DNA of 64,000 bases from Blastomussa wellsi (Eukaryota > Cnidaria > Anthozoa > Scleractinia > Plerogyridae): assembly GCA_947652115.1 (NCBI GenBank), contig OX393573.1, positions 1,785,857 to 1,849,856 on the forward strand, in the 5' to 3' direction. Every line of letters starts with the position of its first letter. Positions within the stretch are counted from its first letter, which is position 1. Positions 19,650-30,849 of the stretch are shown in pieces. A model generated the notes under the pieces. The model had not been told where the DNA came from. It made no database searches and worked only from the letters and a program-made list of their open reading frames with translations. The translations under genes were made by a program, and so were the position numbers.

Positions 19650-21033
19650 CTTGTTGGCATTTATACACATTGGGGAACCTGGGGATCTGGGCCGAAAAGG
19701 CCAAACTCGTACCAAGCCTTCGGAGAGGAGTTATGCAATGGTTTCGAGATTGGTTTCCAGCGGCATAGACAACACTTTCTAAAAAGTGTGGTTTGACTGC
19801 GGCTCGTGATTTACAAACTTTTCTCGTGTTCTCCCAAACATCCCAATTGGGTTATTACCCCTATAAACCCATAGAAAGTGTGGTCTATTGCTTTTATATA
19901 ATAATTCGAAAGACGCGCGATTTTTCCATGGGTTTACCAGCACAATAAACCATAGCTGATTGACCAATCAGAGCGCGCGCATTGATTTTGTTATTATATA
20001 ACATGAAATATCCCACGAGTAACTTGATTTTTCAGTATACACACGAGATTTTAGGCGATTGTGAATGAACAAAGAAAAATAAAGTCACGATAGGGACATT
20101 CACCTATGCAAAACAAACATTGCATGACTAATTTATCTCGTGGCTCTAAGGACAACTTACAGAAAGATACAACTTTGAGTGAATATACAAAGACGATTTG
20201 CGATATTATCGCAAAACTTTAAAGCTTTTAAATTTAATGTTATATACCGTATCCATCCTCCGTCTGCTTTTTGGATAGCCCACGGAATACAGCATAAATA
20301 AGTTGTCCTGGCTGTAGTAATGAAGAATTCTTTTTTCAGATTATCTGTCAGGAACTTGACAAAATTCTTGCAAGCCAAAGCTGTTTTATCCACGGTTCCT
20401 GTGTTTTCAGTCGCTGTTTGGAAAATCTTTCCATTTTTTCATCAAATCGTCGATTTTTCAACGAAATAGTCGCTTTCATTGTCAAGAATTGTTTTGCACA
20501 CACGGACCTTTAAAATTTTAAAGACTTTATGGCTTTCTTTTTCATCAAATCGACTAATTTCGACATTTCAGGTTTGATTGTGGATCAAATGACTTTAATT
20601 TCATATTCAAATCTTTTCTGACCAATATTTTGTCTGAATGCAATACTTGGTAAATCGTCGCTTCAATCTCTACTGATCGTCGTTTCATCAATAGCGATCG
20701 CCGCGTCATTCCCTGGTATGAAAAAACCTGGAGCACTGCGCCTTTCGGCGGGAAAACTTGACGCCGTGATGAATGCCGGGAATTTTTCGTGGACTTCTAC
20801 TTATACCCGCATAATATGCAACGCTTTCCTCGGCTCCTGATTGGCTGTATTCTTCAAGGCATGACCACGCGAATCTGCCCCTTAGGTCACGCTAATTTTG
20901 GTTGATTCATATTTTATACATGTTGATGAGCATCGAAGAATCGAAGTGCTGAACAATTTTCACACTTTCAAATCCAAGCTAATCAAACAAGGGATATTTT
21001 TTTAATAAACAAGGGAGTTAACTACAGGAAGAG

Positions 21034-21184
21034 AGGGGCTAAGTTTCTAAAGAAACTGTAGTGCTGCGTCGGTGGGAAGTATAACAAGATAATTTGGTTT
21101 CATCAACTGGGTTGATAAATGATAATGTGAGCTGACGTTTCGAGCGTTAGCCCTTCGTCGGAGCGATAAAACCAAATTATCTTG
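21034..21184. mobile_element. Family B element copy 2, with 15-bp target duplication
   Basis: It begins with the AAGTTTCTAAAGAAACTG / GCTGCGTCGGTGGGAAG block shared with the element at 14969. It contains CAAGATAATTTGGTTT and its inverse AAACCAAATTATCTTG, and the GCTGACGTTTCGAGCGTTAG core. The target duplication TAACTACAGGAAGAG is intact on the left (21019-21033). The full match on the right (21244-21258) lies beyond a second insertion, so the 210-bp interval is nested. Confidence 0.75.
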
Positions 21185-21192
21185 TAACTACA

Positions 21193-21242
21193 TAGTCTCC
21201 TTCGCAGCCGTTTTTTGGGATGTCACGCAACGAAGGAGACTA
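21193..21242. mobile_element. 50-bp Mutator-like MITE nested in the family B target duplication
   Basis: It has perfect 12-bp terminal inverted repeats TAGTCTCCTTCG / CGAAGGAGACTA. It is flanked by the 9-bp direct repeat GTAACTACA (21184-21192 and 21243-21251). A 9-bp duplication is characteristic of Mutator-type transposases. Its insertion split the right-hand duplication of the older element. Confidence 0.7.
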
Positions 21243-22303
21243 GTAACTACAGGAAGAGTTTGACAAAAGAAAATTCTTTGTTTTGTGAAAGCTTTTGTCA
21301 TTATTTTGGCGCGCCGTCCAAATCCTGTTGATTACGTCATAGGATGTGACAGGAGCCCCGGTGATTTGGGAATTGGCAATATTTTGGTTTCACCCCTGAT
21401 CATGCCGACCCACTTGTGGTTGTTGTGGGTACAATGGCGCATATGACGTCACCGAAACAACATACCTCTTTTCAATCCATCTGATGCTATCACTTTCGTG
21501 ATGTGAAGGTCTTCTTCGTGTGTGATTGGCCGGTCGCCGTTGTCACCTAGATGTGTCAGTCATTCTCCATAAAAGGGACGGTGTTTTAAAAATGGGAACT
21601 TGAATCATTTCCGCTCACTGTCTGTTTTGAATTGTTTTCCCAATTGTGTCCTGGTATCTGCTGTAACTTGGTGACCTCAAGGGAGGGATCGAGTGATAAA
21701 TTCTCGATTTTTTGTAATAATTATACGAACTGCTAGCTTCGCTCAAGCGTGAACGGAGAAGCCGGCGAATTGTGATCTGTTTCGCTTACCTCACTACTCC
21801 AAATCGACTCTCTTTCTGGCAAATTTGGACAGACAGCTATTTTTCCCATTCCAGACGGAGGGCAAAAAGAATTTGAAGTCTCCAACGTTTCGCAAGGCGA
21901 AGTGTGAAGGTATGCTTATTAATCCCGAACGATCTTTGCTGTTTTATTCTGCGTTTATTCCGGGGTTTATTACAAGACTGACCTTTCAGTAAGCTTTCCT
22001 TTATAAGCGAAAAAGCTTGTACTTCGTTAATTAGGAATCCTGATTAATTTGCGTCTTGATTGCGGCCTAAAATTACTGTGAAAACTTCGTCCATGTAAAT
22101 TGTTGTTTCAACAGTAGTTCCTTCAATAGTGATTTTATCGTATTTGTATTATTTAACAGATTTTGTAATCTCGTGCAAGTAGGTTACTAGTTCGTCAGCT
22201 TCAGCAGCCCATGTCGACTTTTGTTTTCGTTTTGAATGACCACCTCGTATTTTTAATAGTTCGGCATATTACGGTATTTAGTATGTATATGCTGTACTCA
22301 AAT

Positions 22304-22693
22304 CCCGGGGGGCCTCCCCTATTAAAATGACGGGGGTGCTCGTCGGAAATTTTGAAAAGTACCCCTGAAAGGCACCAGAATCTCGATTAGTGGGCGTGGC
22401 CCCCAAAATTTTCAACCCTTAAAGGTACCACCACTTCTACTGGAGAAACCAATTTTAAAACACCAAATTAATTACATAAATGAAATTACATAAATGAAAA
22501 CTTCAAATAAAAACCATTGGAGTCACGCACAGTTCCTGTCATTTCTTGGCTCAATACCCTAAAAGGTACCGCGACAACTCTAGCGGTGGTAATTTTAGCT
22601 TAAAGTACCCTAAGCAGTACCAATCCATCAATTTTACCCCCTAAAAGGTACGACGAGAACCCCCGTCATTTTTATAGGGAAGTCCCCCCCGGG
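22304..22693. mobile_element. hAT-like MITE with 8-bp target duplication
   Basis: The ends CCCGGGGGG and CCCCCCCGGG are followed by subterminal ATGACGGGGGTGCTCGTCG and its complement. The element is flanked by the exact 8-bp repeat ACTCAAAT (22296-22303, 22694-22701). The inside holds several AAAGGTACC units. 8-bp duplications fit the hAT superfamily. No transposase is encoded. Confidence 0.8.
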
Positions 22694-23769
22694 ACTCAAA
22701 TGTGATGCTGCCCTTGGGGATGCTTCTAAAAAGTTCTTTCACAGTCGGAATGAACAGGTTTCTTTTCTGAATGTCTTTTGTATTTTAAACTCCGCTGTGA
22801 TTTAGCACAAAAGCTGCATTTGTTTTAATTCAACTTTAATCAAAGCAAATATGACTGTTTTCCTTAATTATTTTATATCTTTATAATTATTAAATGATTT
22901 ACTTATTACAGCCGCAATTGATAGCGCGCGATGCATTTAGTTGCATTTTTGACGGGATTTAATCCCATAACTTGAGAATAATTTAAAAACATTTTCTTTT
23001 GCGGTTGATCATAATAACGAATATTGAATATTGTCAGAGCGTATAAAACAAAATCGTCAAGGCATATTTGATACTGCTTTAAGATCGTCAAGTAATTTCC
23101 AATATAATTTCAATTTTGCAATGTAGCAATAACGTTTACTTGTCACAATATAAAGAAGAAACAAAGATAGTTAAAACGCCTCTGGAAAATTTTAATACTC
23201 AAATGTGATAAAATGTTTTTTTTATTAGACTGGAGTAGACAAAAAAATATTCTAGATGTTTTAAGTTAAGATGAATTCCACAGAGTGACTAGTCTTTCTT
23301 CTTGTAAAATCTACAAAAAGTAATTTAATTTCATGCCATAGCCAAGCGGAAGATTTTTTGGTACGTAACAGTCTGTTCTCTATGCTTTTGTTAGTGTTTA
23401 CTTTTCTATCCCCCACCTTCCGTTCCACAAACACATGCCTTCGTAAACAAGTCCCGTTCTTCGTGAAACACTCGTAAAGTTCCCGATTTTCATTGTCCAA
23501 TCAAGAACCCGAAGGTTATTCCGCGATGAGTTGCTTAGCAATCGAGACGAAAATTGCGGGCTCAGTCAGCGGGTTAGGCGCGTGTTTTGTTACATCTGTT
23601 CGCACGTTCTGACATGTCTGATTGGCGCTATTTTGATTTTGGGTTTTAAAACTACTAAAACTCGGGAACCACAGAAAATCTTTGTACTTTTGTCTATAAA
23701 CAAACTCTTTGTGCCATAAACAATCAACAGCAACATATAACATACTACTAGTACTATATGTGAAAATTG

Positions 23770-23840
23770 GGTTCACCGAGGAATCGAACCCCGGTCTTCC
23801 GAACACATGACACTTGATAACCATTACACCACGGGTGATA
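23770..23840 (-). pseudogene. Degenerate tRNA-like sequence with A and B boxes
   Basis: On the minus strand, TGGTGTAATGG fits the polymerase III A box and GGTTCGATTCC fits the B box exactly. The T-arm can pair. The acceptor pairs only in part, and I could not build an anticodon stem. It is therefore a decayed tRNA or a tRNA-derived SINE head rather than a working tRNA. Confidence 0.5.
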
Positions 23841-23854
23841 GTTGGTGAAATACA

Positions 23855-24253
23855 GGGTGCGTTCCTTTCGGATGATCCGGATCAGTGACCCCAATCATGG
23901 TGCATCAAAGGCGCCGGCGAATCCACTCTGAGCAAGGATTCGTCGGCGCCTTTGATGCACCATGATCCGGATCACTGATCCTGATCTAGCCTGCAGTGCA
24001 GGCGTTATTATGGAGCGGAACGCTAGACGCTAGGTAATAAATCGTGTTTTCGTTGCTGCCATCTTGGACCATTGGCTGCTAGAGGATTTTTTGTACTTAA
24101 CACCTACTCCCTCGTAAAATATTTCCTCGCCCCAATCTTCCAGAGCTCCAAATCCAAGATGGCGGCCTAATACAAAAATGTGCACTCGCGCGTCCAAAAT
24201 GCGCCTGCACTGCAGGCTAATCCTGATCCGGATCACCCCAAAGGAACGCACCC
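23855..24253. mobile_element. MITE with GGGTGCGTTCCTTT terminal repeats
   Basis: The ends GGGTGCGTTCCTTT and AAAGGAACGCACCC are inverted. Multiple inner inverted blocks contain GATCCGGATCA, and a hairpin of about 45-bp arms lies at 23895-23972 (GGTGCATCAAAGGCGCC). A clean target duplication is not readable. Confidence 0.75.
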
Positions 24254-24880
24254 ACAGACTATTACTTTCACGTAACATTCCCTGTTGTCAGTCTCGTAGT
24301 TTATGACATACCTGCCGGGCCCCATACCTGCAACCGTAAATTAATCAGCCTGCGTAGCCGGTGGGATTAGAACGAAAGCACTCCGCCGCTGAAAAAAGGA
24401 CATAATCGGCTTTAATCGCACATAAATCCCGCCAACTGCACAGGCTATAAATTGTGTGGTAAAGCTCAAGTTTGCATTCCCTGAACGAACTTTGTCGGTT
24501 TCGTATCGCATTCTTTGCGTTTCTATTAATTTTCACGCCGAGAGCTTGACCTTTCAAGTCTTCCGAAAAATCAGATCCTAAACAGTGCATGTGAAATATA
24601 ATTTGCATAATGCCAAACCTGAATATCTCTGAAACGGAAGAAGATATTACAAAGGAAATGTCATTCTTCTTTTACATGTAAAGTATTTGAAATGAGGTTA
24701 ATTTATTTTTTGCTTCATAGGCACTTTAACTACTTCATTCTTCTAAATCCTAAAAACTTTAACTTGGTTTCTTTACATATTATGCACACTTGATAAATCG
24801 CTTTCTGCATGGCCAAAAGGCATTTCGAAATGGAATGCGAAGGAGTCAAAATAGACAACCAATATTTTTATTCTTATGCA

Positions 24881-25088
24881 CACCCCTCTGCAATTAGACC
24901 CAGTGGAATCTTTATCCTCACTGGGTTTGGTCGCCGGGTTGGCTAATTTCCCACTGGGTTCGCTCGTTTTCTGTTTTATTTTGCTTATTTATTATTATTT
25001 TTGCAAACAAAATACGCTGGGTCACACCGCACAGTCACTGGGTAAAATCAAAATATTCACTGGGGAGACTAAATTTCCGCAGAGGGGT
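24881..25088. repeat. MITE-like inverted repeat with ACCCCTCTGC ends
   Basis: The ends ACCCCTCTGC and GCAGAGGGGT are inverted. CACTGGG units are repeated inside on both strands. Confidence 0.6.
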
Positions 25089-26637
25089 ATTTATCCCCTT
25101 TTCCCACTGCTGGGAATCTCCTACAATTGTAGAAATAGTCTGAAAGTGATGTCCATTTTAAAACTGATGATAATCTTTTGATGCTTTTTGGACGGTCTTA
25201 AATTTATTTCATGTAAAGCGCATGCGATCATTCTGTAATGAAGCACGTTGCTATCAACATAGTTGGGAAAAATGATGACAAGAAAAAAATATAAATTTAA
25301 AATTCTGATTTCTTCTACGAAGAAAGCTACTGAATTAATAAGTTTTAACTCATTGCTATTCACGGCAATTTGTTTTATGTAAAGCCCGATATTTTACATA
25401 AGAGCAACTGTGCATAAATTCTAATTGGTTGAAATTTTCCCGCCAAGCTTCGAGACACAACACATTTTTGACAGCGCAAAATTGCCAAACAGCTGTTTTT
25501 TGTCTCGAATCGAATGCATATGCAAGACGACGCGAAAACATTTCTAGCATTGTTGAATCTGTTCTGAGCTTGGAATCGAGAGGGACAGTCCATAAACGAC
25601 GGAGGAAAAAACTGTTCTTAAAATTGATTGTTGACGTTTACGTGTTTCAACAACGATTTTCAAGATGATAGAACTTCTTCGAGCGCTGAAGAGCTTTCTT
25701 CACTCGTCTCCTGGGTAAATATGCATCATTTATTTCAGTCGAGCGTATTTTTCATTTCGGTTGCTCTGTCGTTCCTCAGGAGCTTTTGAATAATCGAAAG
25801 TATATCTTGTACCTACACAGTTTTATAAATGATTATAGGCAGAGAATATTTCTATACGTACACTGAAAGAAAATAACTGAATAAATAAAATATGCTATTC
25901 TCATTTCTTAGATATTAAGGCAATACTAAACAAATTTTTTTAAAGAAATAAACTGATATAGCAGTTTATTTTAGAGATTTATTGGGCACGAATATAGTTA
26001 AGATTTCTTATTTTTTGGAGTATTCCCTCAACGCCACTTTTGTTATGTCAGGCTAGGTCGGTACAAGTAATGAAAAATATTGTTGCCAGAAACCATTGTA
26101 GTGTCATGCCAACAAAATCTGTCAACGTGGCTGTTAAAGGCTTTGCTTCCGAACAGAGGAAACGTTTGCAAAATATTTTGAATATTTTTTCAAAATATTT
26201 TCCTTGAAATTATTACTGCGAAAATCTACTCTGCAAGGACGAAAACAAGCATTAGATTCGGGACAGTTTGACATTGAATAATAAGAGAACTTATTGATCA
26301 CGAGGAAAGTTTGCGGTGCAAGACATCGTTTATTAACAGTCCCTTGATTGTAATGTTTTATTATTAAAAATGTTTAGAAAGTAGCTTTTAAATTTTTGTA
26401 AATTCGTATGCCTAGTTTACTGGTAAGATAGTGCGATCTGTGTTATAAAAGTCATTTTTTGATGAAAATTAGTGACAATGTTTATTCTGACAGTATGTGA
26501 GTAATCTCCGGGCGTTTCCTGCAACAGGTGGTTCTCTGTCGTTAATAAACTTAATGTACTTGCCAAGAATTGAGATGGCGATCACATGACGCTAGCTACA
26601 TTCCTCGTCTACTAAGAAAGTTAGCAATCATTTCTGC

Positions 26638-26705
26638 AACCTCGTTCCCAGGGTCTTTTCCCTGGCTTGGCCCCAAGCCAGGGAAAAGACCTTGGGAACG
26701 AGGTT
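26638..26705. repeat. 68-bp near-perfect palindrome
   Basis: The arms AACCTCGTTCCCA-GGGTCTTTTCCCTGG pair with one mismatch around a GGCC centre. It is a solo hairpin, compact enough to be a minimal MITE. Confidence 0.8.
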
Positions 26706-28925
26706 GTCATTCCTGGTCTTAAAATAATGTAAATGCAATTATTCCCGATCGCGAACTGCCATCTCATGGCTTCACAACAAGAAACAATAAAGCAAAGCCA
26801 AACAGCTAATCCGTAATACGTAACTTGACAATAGCAGAATTCTTGGTTTTCACGTGACGTCAGAAAAAAACTAAAATTAAACTGAAATTTTGAGTTTTCG
26901 ACTCCATCAGGTAAAAGTCATTTTTAAACATATATCTGCTGGCCTGTTTTCAGCTCGGTAGACGGCTTTGTTTTCAATTCAGAACAGTTTGAATTTCAGA
27001 TTTTTCACAATGCGTGACATCGGCATTGTTTCTAGGTAACATGTTACGTGCACGAAAATATCGATTCGCCTTACGTTTTCGAGTTCTGAGTAACCGATAT
27101 GTTGAGGGAAGTGTCTATGCGAATGTTTTCAAGTTTAACAACGAGAAGAAACGTTTTGAGAGAGCCAAAGTAAACTCCAGATGTTTCCACTGGTTTCCGG
27201 CCGCCATATTGGAGTCCCTCAGAGGGGCTCCAACATGGCGTCTCCATACTAAACACTATAATTGTCAGTGATACACTTCGCCGAATAACTCGAGTTCGGA
27301 ATATCGCACATCCCCGAAACTTTGGCACGTTGTTTATTTATTACTCTTCTACGAGATTTCATTTTCTTGACTCAATTTATTGAATGGTAAGCGATTTTAT
27401 TTTTTGCGTGCGTGATACTTGCGTGACGTGAAATAGGCCATTCAGAGATGATGTTTTCCTCTGTTTCAAGACGAGTTCTTGGTGCCCAACCTTTCACATG
27501 GAAATGAGTTTTACTCGAACGACTTTGGTCTTGAAAATCAAACTTACTTCCACACGAAAGGTTGTGCACCAAGACTCGTTTTGACAAGTGCACCGGATAA
27601 CTCGATAGTTCACAGCTAAAGACATAAAACAATTATATTGTTTTATAACATTTCTGGTAGAAAAATATATCAAACCCCGCGTGATAAAAAGATCTTGCGA
27701 AGCGATTGCTCACGCTATCAGTGTGCACTATTAGATCTGTTGACTCTTACGAAAACTGAATCTGATTTTGTGATTCTTTTAGCCATGTTATGATAAAGCT
27801 TCAAATTCCGCCTCTTATATAAAGAAGTTATTTTTCGTAATGACCAATACTGGGTCAATTGTAAGCTAGTTAATTGTATCCACATATACAGAGAATGGTA
27901 AACTTCTCAACTGGATATGAGTTGAACTAGTGTTTATCGCGTGTTAACTATCCAGCAAGCGTGAGAACGTCATCTGTTTTGACCAATCAACGCACAGAAA
28001 AAAATGATGGTGGACTTGGACGTTAAATAGCTCCTTTGGATCGTCATGCAATCTTTTGCTTTCCTTTGGTTCCAAGGAAACAAAATCGCGTGCATCTGCC
28101 CAGGAAGGTTTAAGTGCACCTAATATCAAACATTTTCAGTTGTTGCGTCTACGACCAAAAGGTTTCAGTTGGATACCCACATTTCACTACTATTTTAGAA
28201 GCTTAATTAAACATAAATCGCCGTTCTTGCTTTCCGGCCATTCTTGATTGAAAGTAACCTGAGCTTTGCGAATTATTTGGGACGGTGTCGGAAAGGTTTC
28301 AACTTGAAAGCCTTTCGAATTCGAAGGCAATGACATCGTATTTGGACTGCTAAATGATATATCAGAAATAAAATTTGATTGGGCAAAATATATTTTAATA
28401 CTGGCAGTCGTAATGGATGGGCCATTGAGTTGAGAGGGGGGGGGGGGGGGTGGATTAAGCAATTACCGACAATAAATTCCTGCGCACGAAAAAAAGCTCC
28501 CAAAAATATAATGCAAAGCGAGCCACGCAAAATAAACACATGGAAGAAATGGGGAATAATATCCTGCATAATCTGATGGTGACAAAAATATATTTCTCAG
28601 AAAATTGCCCAACTTCTCCCCTAGACCCCTCAAAAGATAATGGTCCATCCCTAATACAGGTGTTGTAGACTTGAAGTGAAAACATTAGAGAATTGTAACG
28701 CAGTATTGTCACGCAACTCCTCTCGACCACACATCCGGCATTTGATATAAGGCAAATACTGCGAGAGAACAGTATGATTAAGAAGAAACACAATCCGTTC
28801 ACCTTCCCTAAAATAACTGTTTTAAGTGGTACACAGCGGTAAAAACTCATTTAACTGTCATTTATTTTCTGTTTGACAACTTAAAGATGGTCGACTATTT
28901 TTATTTTATTTGCCTTAACAGAAAA

Positions 28926-29998
28926 ATGCCGTCTGTTTATCATGAACACTGTAGCAAACCAGGACCCAAAAGCAATGACTATCTTCCCCCTCCAGAGGCA
29001 CGTATTTTCAAGTCGCGTAGCGCTCCAAATTCACCGTTGATAGGCGAACGAAGGTCTCTTATTGCCAGAGAATCTCCTCGCCTCACTCGAGGACTTAATC
29101 AGCTTTCGGAAAAAGTAGCGACTGGAAAGAGCGCAAAGTCTGCTAAAGTTGGACGAAGTAAATCTTTTCATGGTAAAGGTAAGTGCTTATTTTAAGAGCA
29201 AAATACTGTGTTTGCATTTAATATTTTTGTATTGCATCGCCATGGAATTTCTATCTTTTCCTTTGATTTGGCTCAAATTAGGAATATTAACCCTTGCAGA
29301 ATCTATAATTTATTTTGTCTTACAGACATTGTAACACTCACTATTGCAATCTAAAAAGAAATTTACGTACGATAAGGCAGTTATTAATCAGCTAATTAAC
29401 TGCTGTGATTTTCTTCACCTTATAGAGTTAAGATTGGTATTACACTTTTTGTTTGCAAGCCTTATATCTTAATATTAAATCATGTCACTTGAAAAAAATA
29501 TATTGTGTAAGTTCCTAAATATGAACTTCTTCTGTTTTTCGATAATTTTCAAAGTTTCTCCAGCGTTTTAAACTTTACCTATAACCATGCTTCGCAATAC
29601 GTTGACATCCGTAATGTTATTTTGGGTTAGGAAACCGCTTTTTAATTAAAATACCAAAATTAACACTGCAAACACCCATATGGAAATACAATATTCGATA
29701 TTAAAAGGACACTTGTAGGAACTGATTATGGGGAATGATTATTAATCTGTGTTCAGAGTGTCATGTCCATACGTTGGCGACTCCTGTGTTCGTTACCAAT
29801 ACATAACACGCTTTCTAACATTTAGACAAAGCTAAACAGGTTCTTGGATTTTTTCCAATCGACGCATATATCCCCCTATTTGTCGACCCAGACCTCTGCA
29901 CCGTGGGTACAAGTGAAGTGAAGCTTCGAAGAACCCCAAACAACTCTGTTCACGAATTAAAGAAAAGTTGCCCTTTAGTCGGTTTGGAAAAGTTTTAA
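28926..29998 (+). CDS. Two-exon gene of unknown family (141 residues)
   Basis: Exon 1 (28926-29178) starts MPSVYHEHCSKPGPKSNDY and ends phase 1 at AAAG|GTAAGT. Exon 2 (29826-29998) follows TTTCTAACATTTAG and continues open in the matching phase for 56 residues to TAA. The first exon is proline/serine/arginine-rich with FKSRSAPNSPL and GRSKSFHGK, which look like phosphorylation or 14-3-3-type sites. The second contains FFPIDAYIPLFVDPD and VKLRRTPNNSVHELK. No transmembrane or signal segment is seen. I do not recognise the family. Alternatively, exon 1 is an upstream exon of the LIM-RASSF gene, since its phase also fits the exon at 31061; that junction would cut the LIM domain in half, so I prefer the separate gene. 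Confidence 0.45.
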
Positions 29999-30849
29999 TA
30001 CTAAAGCAACTAAGATTCACTAAATGGTTAGTGAGAGAGGTTCTCAGATAAGACTTAGCGCGCGTGGACAGAGTTAAACACGAGCCACGCGACACGCGCC
30101 TTTCGCTTGCGCGTAACTCGCGCTAAACGCTAAAGGGTGGTTTATTTGAAGCTCTTTTCTAGCTCGAAAGCCATTTTTCCTAAAACACTGGTTTGGAACG
30201 AAAACGTCGCCTAAATTAATTTACTATATTTCTCCCAGAAAACGCTAATATTGTTCGAGTCTCCGGGAGAAGCGGGGTCCAATCTCGCGCGCTTCGAAAT
30301 CTTTTTGTTGTGGGAATTTAACAAGATGCAGACTACAGAATCAACAGAGGCTTATGAAGGATGAAAACGGAGGTTTAGTTTTTGAGTTAGAGGAATTGTA
30401 ATAAGCCGCCCAGAAGCGATGCGGACACGAACAGAAGGAAAAAAAGGTGGGGGAGGGTGGAGTGCGGTATAGTTGGTTTGTCACGCAACGTCCGTCCAAA
30501 TATATTGGATGAGTGTTGCGTGACGACTCGACATTCCCAGAACCAGTGCTTTGTTGGAAAATGGAAATAAAGTATACTGGATAACTTGTTGCAATTCTGC
30601 ATTTTTAACACCTTTGGTTTGTTTTCTCTCGTTTGTTATTTACTAACAATATTTGGCTTAGTTCAATATGACCCCAATACATTGATTGAACATGCGTATA
30701 TGCCTTCCGGTTACCCTTACTCCTCCCCAGACAGTGGTGTTTTGGTCTATTTTCTGCGTGACGTCATTTGGCAGATTTGCACCTTACGCGCGAGCGAAGA
30801 ATTCTTCATCGCTTGTCGAGAGGTCAAATATTTTGGCTTGTTTAACGCG
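29999..30849. other. Intergenic region upstream of the RASSF gene
   Basis: No exon is supported. A short inverted repeat (GTCACGCAAC ... GTTGCGTGAC) is at about 30480-30523. The last few hundred bases are the likely promoter and 5' UTR of the RASSF gene. Confidence 0.4.

Larger units (their letters stand above)
19716..28925. other. 9.2-kb repeat-rich intergenic region
   Basis: No protein gene is supported here. I see several MITEs (21034, 21193, 22304, 23855, 24881, 26638), a degenerate tRNA-like sequence at 23770, and a run of 12 or more G at about 28437. A 5'-UTR-like stretch lies near 21560-21909: a TATA-like CATAAAAGG at about 21568 and a possible donor AAG|GTATGC at about 21910. It could start an unseen transcript. 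The open frames around 25429 and 27014 do not resemble proteins. Confidence 0.5.

Noticed and set aside
25429..25668. 79-residue ORF with an RRRKK stretch
   Set aside because: It is isolated, with no partner exon, promoter context or recognisable domain.
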